The position numbers and the translations under genes are program-made. This document shows positions 1-9,182 of a stretch of DNA of 64,000 nt, piece after piece (position 1 is the stretch's first letter; the number at the start of each line of letters is the position of its first letter). Below the pieces are notes generated by a model, which saw only the letters and a program-made list of their open reading frames with translations, searched no databases and had not been told where the DNA came from. This stretch comes from Lolium rigidum (lineage: Eukaryota; Streptophyta; Magnoliopsida; Poales; Poaceae): the NCBI RefSeq assembly GCF_022539505.1, contig NC_061508.1, forward strand, positions 95,273,276 through 95,337,275, in the 5' to 3' direction.

Positions 1-558
1 TGGAGCGATATCTTTGGGCCTACGTTCAGGAAGCTAGAAGAAGAATACAAAAATTGCTCTCTCTCCATCACCAATGTTGGCCATAGTCGCCGTGTCAAAC
101 ATTTTTCAATCACTCTCGTTACAAAGGGTTGCCAAGGCCAATCTAAGCTTTGGAATCATCGGTTCATTCGAGTCAAAGCCAACGGACTATAAGGACGGTA
201 GCAAACCTTTTAAGGTTTAAGATGCCAAGCCCATCTTATTTTGCTGGGCAGGCTCCCAATTTACTTTGCATTTTCTATCGGTTCCCTTGTCGCAAATATG
301 CACAAAGAAGAGCCATGGTCTTCTTGACGACCTAGTGAGGTTGGAGCCAACCAACAACTTAGCAGTTTTTGATGTTACAAAGCTTCAGCCCTACAAGTCT
401 GCCGTACAAGGTAGCAGCTCTGTTTCGTATCGATCCTTGATTTTGTCTCTTTGATCCGTAAGACACGGTTAAGCCTTTTCTTGCACCTCTTGAGCTGTTC
501 GAGTGAAATTCCAGCAAAATTCTTGCGGATCAGTGACCCGCAGTGCTAAAGATAAAAC
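1..558. other. intergenic, unrecognised
   Basis: I see no gene I can support. Short open frames lack a recognisable motif. The stretch abuts the CACTA-like terminus that starts near 559, so it may be older repeat or flanking DNA. Confidence 0.4.
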
Positions 559-915
559 CTCTACTAGAAAAGGAGCTCTAGATGATTTGGTCACCCGTGA
601 CGCACTGGAATAGTGGTGCGCCCTGGTTATATAGCCACGACCCATCAAAAAGTGGTGCGCCATGCATATGGATATACCCAAGGAGGGACACACCAAAATG
701 TGGTGTGCCTGGCTTATCCTTCGACAGGCTGGGGTGGGCAGACTTACCCGTAGCGCGCCCCAATATAGTGCGCCACAGGTATCACTGGTACCCGTGGCGC
801 ACTAAATACATGTGCGCCACGACTAAGTAAGATATTGAAATTTGGGCTCTCCATACCCGTGGCGGACGCCGCACGGGGTGCTAGTGCGCCAAGGCTAACT
901 TGCCACGGGTTGGTC
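559..915 (+). mobile_element. CACTA-type transposon terminus with subterminal repeats
   Basis: The stretch opens with CTCTACTAGAAAAGGAGC, a slightly decayed form of the CACTACTAGAAAAAGG terminal repeat of grass CACTA (En/Spm) elements. Behind it the motif GTGGTGCGCC, or its complement GGCGCAC, recurs about every 35-60 bases (near 617, 652, 699, 756, 794, 812 and 881), which is the subterminal array expected for transposase binding. No opposite terminus and no transposase frame were found, so this is one end of a truncated or deletion-derived copy. The inner limit is approximate. Confidence 0.55.
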
Positions 916-1827
916 TCCCCCTCCCCCGTTTGTCTTTTCATTTTTCGAGAAAAATAATTGGAAATTGAAAATTTGAAATCCTTTAAGATATAGTTATGTT
1001 ATGTAATGTACTTGTTAGGAAAAAATAACAAACATAAATTTCGACCTCCTCCCTCCTCTCCGTCCGCCTCTACGGTCACGCCCTCCAAGGAACCATGAGT
1101 TTGTAGACGTAGCAGGACGAGCGCTCCTTGATCGCGGGTAAGCCGTCAAAGCTCGTCGGTTCATACTCAGGTAAAGAAAAGAAGAAGATGGGGTGCACAC
1201 TTGCAGACGGGAAACGCTGGTGGAGAGCACCTGTCGATGCATGGTCGTGCGTGCCGGTTGGACGAGCCGCTCACCGGCTCGACCTGAACCCTTGCAGTGG
1301 CAGCAGTACGATGTTGGGTCGCCCGCATATATTGTCACATGGCAAAGCTGAAGCTGAAGCCAGGACAGATGGACTGGCGCACCAACTCGGCCAGTTTGTT
1401 AACAACCGTCTTCCTTCCTTCCTTCCTTTCTTTCCAGTGGCTGATCTGATCACATCACATCATCGGTTGGGGTTTGTTTGCGCAAAGATAGACGCAACTA
1501 GGCGGGCGAGAGCCTGCTTTGCAAGCTCCTGCATTATCGACGCCTTCTTTTCCGGGGTAGTGCGGCCGTCACTCAGCCGATCTGACCCAGCTAGTAGCAG
1601 TAGTTGGTTAAGCTAACCTTTAATTAGCATCAGTGCATCAAACTCATTCGTTCACATCGCAACTCCGTTATCCGGTTTGCCGAGATTGGTCAAGGCTCGT
1701 GCCAATCGGCAACGCGCGCGCGCGTGGCCGGAATTTAGTAATCTTTGGAGGAGGCCCTGGTGGACTAATGAACCAGCAGCCCTCTGCTCGGGTTCGAGGA
1801 AATTAATCATTCATGGCACGCGAGCTC
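916..1827. other. intergenic, no gene supported
   Basis: The DNA is mixed in composition, with a short CCTT microsatellite-like run near 1410-1430 and a GC dinucleotide run near 1710. Open frames here lack recognisable domains. It is the left flank of the Harbinger insertion. Confidence 0.4.
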
Positions 1828-1830
1828 TTA

Positions 1831-1868
1831 GAGCATCTCCAGTCGCGTCCCCCAAACCGTCCCCCAAA
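1831..1868 (+). repeat. Harbinger left terminal inverted repeat
   Basis: This 38-bp terminus pairs with 9147-9179. The right copy lacks about 5 bases after GAGCATCTC but is otherwise the same. It is flanked outside by the TTA target duplication. Confidence 0.85.
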
Positions 1869-2049
1869 CCGCGCCGGATCGAGCGTTTGGGGGACGTGTT
1901 TTGTTCGTGCCGCGTTTGGGGGACGTCGCTCCCCAGCCGCGTCCTCCAAACGCCGCCCCCAATCAGAAATTCAAATAGATGCATTCAAAAGAGATCGTTC
2001 CCGCCGATTCGTCGCGATCAGAGTAGCGGCGATCGATCAAAGTACTGGG

Positions 2050-3922
2050 CGCGCGATCATATTACGGACCGGTGGTGCATGCAAATTAGAAGAAGGGGAA
2101 GGGGTTGGTCGACGGCGTCGTGTCCCGAGTCGACGCAGCCCGTCGAGCACGACGACCTCGTCGCGATCCGCCTGTTCCTGTGCATGCCGCGTCCGCTCCG
2201 TCGCCGACGCGGAGGCCGACGCAGGTGTAGCGAGAGAAGACGCGTCGCCTGCTCTTGCCGCGCCGCCGCCGCCGCCGATGCCGATGCCGCCGCCGTGGCC
2301 GCCGCGTCCGCCGCCGCCATTTTGGCTTCGATGTCGTCGAGGATCCGGCCTTTGAAGAAGCTGTGCGCCGCTCACGTCCGGGGAGACATTCCCTCCGTCG
2401 ACGCTTCCGAGCGGGGACATGTCGTCCCTCGCGTTTCTTGAGCTCCGGCTTCTCCTCTTGCCTCTTGAGCAGCTCGGCCCACCTTTGGTCGGCCTTCTTG
2501 TCGCGGGAGATAAAGGTCGAGGAGACGTCGGCGAGGCATTTCGTGATCGACGCTCGCGTCTTCTCGGACGACGCAGCGTCGGCCAAGGCGGCCTTGGCAG
2601 CCTTGTTGCCAATAGGACGCCCTCGTCGAAGCTGCCGGCCGGCGCGTCCAAATCAATGGCGTCCTTCCCCTTGGACAGCGACACGCGCGTCAGCCGCCAT
2701 TTCTCATTCATTTTGAGCTTGCCATAGCAATGCATCAGCGCGAAAGACTTGTGACCTTCCGAGTACTTGGCGTACAATTCCATGGCCCGATCAAACTAAC
2801 CAAAGGAAGCGGAGTCATTTCATCGAACACAATGTGGGCGCTACGGATTATGGAAGAAACAAGCCGTACCAGCTTGGCCGACGTCGGCGCCGCTGTCGCC
2901 TCGGTCTCTAAGTCGTGATGGTACCCATGGAAGGAGTTCACCGACGCCTGGATGATGGCCCATCGCGTCGACATTGTCTTCTGGCTCCTCTTCATTGTCA
3001 CTTTCCGGTAGTCGCTGTTGATGAGCTTGCGCTCATCGAACTCAGCCTTGATCCTCGCCCAATACTTCCCGCCTTTTTGGTTGGCGCCGATGATGGAGTC
3101 ATGGCTCACCGTCGCCCACGACTCGCACGGACATTGATCTTCCGTAGGCGTCCACTTCGGGCCTCGTGTGCCCGACGCCTTCTTCTTCTTCTTCTTCTTC
3201 TTCTTCGTCCTCACGCCGTCCGCGTCTACCTCCACGAGATCATCGTCACCGGCACCCTCGTCGTCCTCTTCGTCGCCGCCCTCTTCGTCCTCATCGTCGT
3301 CCTCCTCGTCGTCCTCCACCCCCTCCTCTTCCTCGTCGTCCTCCTCCTCAACCCCGTCGTCCTCCTCGAAGACCGGCGCCGTCGTATTCGAGCGGACCCC
3401 CGCGGCCGGTGAAAGGGTCGCCGTCCGGACCGGGTCCCGGCTCGCGCCGCTCGTACGCCGGGGAGTAGAGGTTGTTGGGGTTGAAGCCGCCGTGCGGCAG
3501 CGCATCCTGGTAGTGCGGCGACAAGTTAGGCGTCACGCACCCGGGAGTGGCGGAGGGGCCGTCGTTGTAGAAGGCGGCTTGCGACGGAGAGATCACTCCG
3601 GAACGTACACCGGCATGGACGTACTCCATGGGCTCGCGTTGGTGGCGGCGATACACCCGGCCATTACGTGCCGGTGCCGGCGCGCCGCCTGAGCCTTCTT
3701 CTCCAGCTCCACCGCCCTTCGTCCTTTCCGCTCCGCCGTCGATAGCTTCCGGCGCAGGCAATCTTGCTGCCATTGATCTTCGGTCATTCCTTCAGGCTTC
3801 TTCTTCGCAGCCGGCGCCTTCCGCGGCTTCGCGAACGGCGCTTTCGCCCCTATCGTCGCATTGCCCGGTGGCTTCTTGGCCGCTTTCTTCGCCATCTTTT
3901 TGGGGGCTGTCGGCGGCGCCAT
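2050..3922 (-). pseudogene. Harbinger ORF1, Myb/SANT-like protein, frameshifted
   Basis: Pieces of one protein lie in successive minus-strand frames. A lysine/alanine-rich N terminus starts at the ATG at 3922-3920. A proline/glycine-rich middle, an aspartate/glutamate run (about 3240-3400) and a lysine run encoded by CTT repeats (3179-3207) follow. Next is a trihelix/SANT-like region with W..TEDQ and a later ISTRW-type helix, then a NAM-associated C-terminal region containing FALMHCYGKLKMNEKWR near 2735-2690 and a charged coiled coil with RWAELLK near 2480. In PIF/Harbinger systems the Myb-like ORF1 protein binds DNA and helps import the transposase. Cereal homologues are often mislabelled glutathione S-transferase T3-like. 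Frame changes near 3600, 3450, 2770 and 2600 break it here. Confidence 0.7.
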
Positions 3923-4225
3923 GGAATGGGGAGAGGGTAGCGGCGGCGGGTGCACGGCGGGAGGGAGAAAGAAATCGGCAGGATAGGAGAGGAGAAATGA
4001 ATCGGCGGCAGGATATGTTTTGGGAGGCCTGTGCGCGGCGGTATAGGCGCGATTTGGCGGGAGCGGCGGGATTTGGCGGGAGTGTGAGACGAATTTTCCC
4101 TGTGCCGCTGACGCGTCGGGCCCGCGTCGGTTGGCCTCGCGTTTCGTTGTGTCCGGCGTCCCCGGAGCATCCCCTGTGCGCCGGGGACGGGATCGGGGCG
4201 CCGGACACCGTATCGGGGCGCGCCG

Positions 4226-4359
4226 AGTCAAAAGGAGTTGTTTGCCGCGTTAACCCCAACCGGCTGGCTATGCTTATATATTATGATCAACTTGTACAAC
4301 AAGGAATACAATGGTATAGAATACCGTACAGTATAGAAACCGTATCTACAACTCTAACA
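4226..4359 (-). repeat. copia 3' LTR
   Basis: On the minus strand the LTR begins TGTTAGAG and ends TTTTGACT. Its limits are set by the CGCCG duplication outside and the polypurine tract inside. It matches 8944-9077 except for one base (AAAAGG against AAAAAG). Confidence 0.9.
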
Positions 4360-4370
4360 CTCCCCCTCAA
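4360..4370 (-). other. copia polypurine tract
   Basis: The minus strand reads TTGAGGGGGAG immediately before the 3' LTR and would prime plus-strand DNA synthesis. Confidence 0.8.
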
Positions 4371-4449
4371 TCTAAACCGTCGTGAACAAGGTTAAGATTG
4401 GAACTAAAACGACGAAGCGCGAGCTGCGTAGCAGAGCTTCGTAAACACA

Positions 4450-7400
4450 TCAGCCCGCCTGGTCGGCGGTGGAGATGAACCGAACATCAAGCGCACCAAG
4501 CGCAACTCTCTCACGCACGAAGTGAAAATCAACCTCGATATGCTTCGTGCGGGCATGGAAAACCGGATTGGCAGATAAGTACGTGGCACCAACATTATCA
4601 CACCATAAGACAGGAGGTCGAGGCTGAAACACTCCAAGCTCCCGTAACACAGACTGAATCCAAACAGCCTCAGCGGTGCCATTGGCCAGAGCCTTATATT
4701 CTGCCTCGGTACTGGAGCGAGACACAGTCGGCTGCTTGCGAGAACTCCATGACACAAGATTAGGACCAAGAAAGACTGCAAAACCGCCAGTGGAGCGACG
4801 ATCATCAGGACAGCCAGCCCAATCCGCATCAGTAAAAATATTGAGGTCCATAGAAGAAGAGCGACGAAAACGCAAGCCAGTCGACACAGTGCCACGAACA
4901 AAGCGCAGAATACGCTTGACCGCCTCATAGTGGGCAGTAGTCGGCTGCGACAGGTACTGACAAACCTTGTTGACAAGCAAATGATAAGTCGGGACGCGTC
5001 AATGTGAGGTACTCGAAGTCCCCCAACCAAACTCCGGTACTTGAAAGCATCCTCTCGAACCAAGCGGTGTACCGAGATCTCGTGTCAACTTGTCGGAAGT
5101 AGACATAGGTGTAGTGACCGGCCGACTTTGCTCCATGTTGGCCCGATGAAGAAGATCAAGGGCATAGCGGTGTTGAGACAAAGACAAGCCCTGAAGAAGA
5201 GTAGGCAACCTCGATGCCAAGGAAATACTCCAAGCGCCCAAGATCCTTGATAGGAAAAGAATCCGACAAGGTGGCAACAAGCTTCTCCACTGCAACGGAA
5301 GAGGATCCAGCCAGAACAATGTCATCGACATAGACAAGCATATAGACAATCACACCAGCATGATCAAAAATGAACAAAGAGGTATCCGCTGTGCTAGCAA
5401 CAAAGCCAAGCTGATGGAGCTTATCACCGAGGCGCGCATACCAGTGCACGGGGCGACTGTTTCGGACCATAAAGAGCACGTTGCAACTTACGGACATGCT
5501 GCGGATACCGCGGATCCTCAAAGCCAGGCGGCTGCCGCATATAGACATCCTCGGTGAGAAAACCATGGAGAAAAGCGTTACTCACGTCAATCTGACGCAG
5601 GCACCAACCGCGAGAAACAGCAAGAGATAGGACAAGGCGAACTGTGACTGGCTTGACCACTGGACTGAACGTATCATGATAATCAATACCATGCTGTTGT
5701 GTAAAACCTCGAGCGACAAGTCGCGCCTTGTATTTGTCAACCGAACCATCAGGACGATACTTCGTTTTGAAAATCCACTTGCTTCCAACAATGTTAGTGC
5801 CAGGAGGACGAGGGACCAAGACCCACGTTCGATTCTTCTGAAGTGCATCAAACTCAGCTTCCATAGCGCTACGCCAAGCAGGTTCAGTTAAAGCAGTGCG
5901 ATGAGAGGCTGGTTCCACCAAAAGAGCACGACGACGATCGGAGTCATAGCGAACCGTGCCGTCCCGATAGATCTTGGGACGAAATATAGCATTATGCTGC
6001 CGCGTGACGATGACCCGAGGCGGTTCAGCGGCAGGTGCTGCAGACGACGTCGGGGAGCCGAGAGGACTCGGTGATGCTGTCGATGGATCAGGCGAAGCCG
6101 AAGGCGAGGGAGCAGGTGAGGCCGGCGAAGCACAGGACAGCTCGTCCACAGCGCCAGCGGGGAGCGTGGTCGGCCCAGGAGGGAGCCCGGTTAGCCCAGA
6201 CGTCGGCGAGGAAGGCGTCTGGCGCACGGGCGAGCAGGCAGGAGCTGGGTCGCTAGGTGCAACGCTGCCCGAGCCACAGGGGGCCTCTGCATGGGAAGAC
6301 GCAGGCCCCGAGGCATGCACGTCGATCCGCTGGTCCAACACCTGCACAGGAAAGCTTGCAACAGGAACAGGTGCATTAGCCGGTAACATAGTGATGTCAT
6401 AATTACGCGTGTCGGTGCTCTGAGTAACTGGTTCAGTGGAGGGGAAAGACACAGGTAGCAATTTAGAGACATCAACGACAGCACCCGGAGTGGAGAAGGG
6501 AAACACCTTCTCATCAAACACGACATCACGAGAGATGTATATGCGACCAGTGGAGCGATCAAGGCACTTGTAGCCTTTATGCATAGGACTATAGCCAAGG
6601 AAAACACACATCTTGGAGCGAAACTCGAGTTTGCGCGAATTGTACTTACGCAAACTAGGCCAACACGCACAGCCAAACGTGCGTAGGAACGAATACTCCG
6701 GAGGTGTGTTGAGCAAGCGGAAAACTGGAGTGGCGTTGTTGATGATGGGCGTGGGCATCCTGTTGATAAGATAACAGGCAGTAAGAAAAGCCTCATCCCA
6801 ATACCGAAGGGGCATTGAGGAATGAGCTAAGAGGGCTAAGCCTGTTTCGACAAGATGGCGATGCTTGCGTTCGGCAATGCCATTTTGTTGGGAGGTATGT
6901 GGGCAAGAAACACGGTGAGCAATACCCGTTCGAGCAAAGTAGGCATGGAGGCGATGATACTCACCACCCCAATCGGACTGGACAGTGCGAATTTTAGCAT
7001 TCAACAAACGTTCTACATGAGACTGAAAAGTGTAGAAGATGCTTTCAACGTCAGATTTATGTTTAATCAAGTAAATCCAAGAATAACGGCTGTAGTCATC
7101 AATGAAGCTAACATAATACTTAAAACCTCCGGAAGAAGGCAAAGCAGGACCCCAAACATCAGTATGAATAAGCTCAAGGGGAGACTGAGACACACGGGTC
7201 GAATAACTATATGGTAATTGATGACTTTTGGCACGTTGACATGCATCACACACTAGAGACTCAATGTTTGAAGAACACGATAGATTATTGGAACTAACAA
7301 TAGTTTGCACTACTTTATTTGAGGGATGACCGAGACGTTGATGCCAATGCTCAGAAGACAGCCGCACACCGGACGATGCATGAGGCCCAGACGCCATGGC

Positions 7401-7835
7401 GCGGCTGAAAGGTAGAGGGTAGAGACCGCCACGACTTCTACCGCGAAGAAGAACTCGCTTCGTGACCTTGTCCTTGACACAGAAAAAATATTTATGAAAC
7501 TCAATGAATATATGATTGTCAGAAACAAGGCGGTAGACGGAAAGCAAATTCTTGCTAAGACCAGGAACAAGAAGGACATTCTTAAGCTCAATGGGAGATG
7601 ATGAACCAGGTAACTGAGAGCGACCAACATGCGTAATAGACAAACCTGCACCGTTGGCGACTTGCACTTGATCCTTGCCGGGGTAGCGATCCTGAACGTG
7701 CATCCGACTCATGTCGTTGGTGAGGTGGTCGGTGGCACCTGAGTCGAAGAACCAGGGCTGAGATTCTCGGAAGGAGGCGGCGTTCCCGGAGCGAGAGTCC
7801 TTTGCCGATAGGCCCGGTTGAAGCGATTTCGGCAC
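4450..7835 (-). pseudogene. copia pol (protease, integrase, RT, RNase H), frameshifted
   Basis: The longest piece (5424-7835, about 800 residues) contains the aspartic protease motif [10 protein letters not shown], the integrase HHCC zinc module ([14 protein letters not shown]) and the integrase triad: D in HTDVWGP, D in QSDWGGEY, E in [11 protein letters not shown] serine/proline-rich spacer leads to the start of reverse transcriptase. One extra base near 5442 shifts the frame. RT continues in 5156-5566 with the catalytic YVDD box, shifts again near 5190 and near 5000, and ends with RNase H in 4450-4980 ([21 protein letters not shown]). Domain order is that of Ty1/copia. All domains are present, but the breaks rule out one polyprotein from this copy. 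Confidence 0.88.
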
Positions 7836-8861
7836 TGGAGGGCACCGTGACCCCAGTAATCGCAGATTTGGCAGCGGGTGCCACGCTGGCGGCCAGAGCG
7901 ACCGCCGCCACCGCCACCACCTTGACCTCCTCCGCCGTCACCACCGCCCCCTTGGTTTTGGCGGTTGCCGCGCTGGCCTTGCTGCTGCTGCTGGCCACCG
8001 GGTGCAGGGCCGCCACCAGGTGGTCCGGATGGGCGGCCACCGGAGCGACCGGTGTTGTTGTCGACGAAGGGGCGCCCTCCTCCACGGTTGTCACCGCCCT
8101 GCCGCGCCACGGCATTGGCGGAGGTGGAGAAGTCAGGGGCCTGTGAGTTTTGCTCTAGGAGAGCCTCACAGGAGAGGAGCATGGAGTAGAAGTCTTCCAC
8201 GCTGAGGTTGTCCGCGCCAGCGGCGGCGAGCACCGTGAGAGAGTGCTGCAGGGACTCGTACTGAGACCCAAGACCGACAACGATGTAGTCGATCAACTCG
8301 TCATCAGAGATCGGAGAACCGACCATCGCCATAGCATCAGCAAAACCCTTCATCTTGTGGAAGTAGGCGGCGGCGGTGAGGTCGTTCTTCTTCGGCCGAC
8401 GTAAGCCGCCGTCGCATCTGGCGTGCCCCTGCTCGGTTTTGGGCCGAGAACATGGACACGAGGCAGGACCACACGGACGCCGAGGTGGTGCGCCCGATGA
8501 GGTGGCCGAGGATCTCCTCCGTCATGGAGCCGACGAGGATACCAAGGACGCGCTGATCCGTGTAGAACCAGTTGGCGTAGTCGGGATTGGGGCTGGTGAC
8601 GGCGTTGGCGTCCGTGCCCTCGGTGATCGTGGGCGGGGGCATCTTGCAAGAACCGTCGAGGAAGCCGTACCACCCCTGTCCAGCAATGTTGGGGACGACC
8701 TGCATCTTCCAGAGAAGAAAGTTAGTGCGATCAAGGCGCACGGTGATGGTGTTGGTGTTGTGGCCGGTGGGTGCGGTGATGATTGCGCCGGCGGGGATCG
8801 ATGGAGTGGAGGAGGAAACCAGCGCGCCGACAGTGGCGATCTGCATCGCGGAAGAGCTCAT
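7709..8861 (-). pseudogene. copia gag, frameshifted
   Basis: The polyprotein opens at 8861 with a typical copia Gag N terminus (NFLLWKMQV, later GWYGFLDG), the UBN2-type capsid region. Near 8393 one extra base throws the frame. The next frame carries MKGFADAMAMVGSP and the rest of the capsid region, a glycine/glutamine-rich linker (about 7900-8070) and a CCHC zinc knuckle, C-x2-C-x4-H-x4-C, in [14 protein letters not shown] near 7860. Another frame change near 7800 separates it from pol. Gag packages element RNA into virus-like particles. The domain call is secure; the product is non-functional as written. Confidence 0.85.
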
Positions 8862-8931
8862 CGCGAGCGGCGGCGAGGCGGAGGACTCGCGCGAAGTAGC
8901 GGCGACAGGGAAAACCCTAGGGAGTCGACTC

Positions 8932-8943
8932 GCTCTGATACCA
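8932..8943 (-). other. copia primer-binding site (initiator tRNA-Met)
   Basis: The minus strand reads TGGTATCAGAGC directly after the 5' LTR. This is the usual plant copia complement of the initiator methionine tRNA 3' end. Confidence 0.88.
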
Positions 8944-9077
8944 AGTCAAAAAGAGTTGTTTGCCGCGTTAACCCCAACCGGCTGGCTATGCTTATATATT
9001 ATGATCAACTTGTACAACAAGGAATACAATGGTATAGAATACCGTACAGTATAGAAACCGTATCTACAACTCTAACA
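8944..9077 (-). repeat. copia 5' LTR
   Basis: This is a 134-bp copy of 4226-4359. It would serve as promoter for the minus-strand element. The terminus TG...CT departs from the usual TG...CA, but the primer site starts at the very next base. Confidence 0.9.
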
Positions 9078-9146
9078 CGCCGGACAAAAATGGGCTTTGG
9101 GGGACGCGGCTGGAACGCTTTTTTTGTCCGTCGCGCCCCAAATCGC

Positions 9147-9179
9147 TTTGGGGGACGGTTTGGGGGACGCGAGATGCTC
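9147..9179 (-). repeat. Harbinger right terminal inverted repeat
   Basis: This 33-bp terminus is the inverse of 1831-1868 apart from a small internal deletion. TTA follows at 9180-9182. Confidence 0.85.
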
Positions 9180-9182
9180 TTA

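Larger units (their letters stand above)
4226..9077 (-). mobile_element. Ty1/copia LTR retrotransposon, structurally complete, short LTRs
   Basis: This 4852-bp element has 134-bp LTRs at both ends and a 5-bp target duplication CGCCG at 4221-4225 and 9078-9082. A primer-binding site abuts the 5' LTR and a polypurine tract abuts the 3' LTR. Transcription runs on the minus strand. Order is gag, zinc knuckle, protease, integrase, reverse transcriptase, RNase H; integrase before RT defines copia. The two LTRs differ at one base by my reading, implying recent insertion, yet gag and pol are broken by at least six frame changes. It sits in the Harbinger element upstream of ORF1. Confidence 0.92.
1831..9179 (-). 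mobile_element. PIF/Harbinger DNA transposon (interrupted by a copia element)
   Basis: Inverted termini start GAGCATCTC on both sides and continue with two GTCCCCCAAA modules. TTA is duplicated at 1828-1830 and 9180-9182, the hallmark of PIF/Harbinger integration. Without the nested copia and its 5-bp duplication the element is about 2.5 kb. It carries a Myb/SANT-like ORF1 on the minus strand (start near 3922), but I find no DDE transposase (ORF2), so it appears non-autonomous. GTCCCCCAAA modules recur inside both ends. The GC-rich termini and matching TSD make the boundaries firm. Confidence 0.88.

Noticed and set aside
590..910. CRISPR-like or satellite array
   Set aside because: The repeated word is short and variable and follows a CACTA terminus; this is a nuclear plant sequence.
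1677..2441. Plus-strand frame of about 254 codons
   Set aside because: It crosses the Harbinger boundary at 1831 and is antisense to ORF1, so it cannot be an ancestral gene.
3166..3692. Plus-strand polyserine/polyphenylalanine frames
   Set aside because: They are complements of the acidic and lysine runs of Harbinger ORF1.
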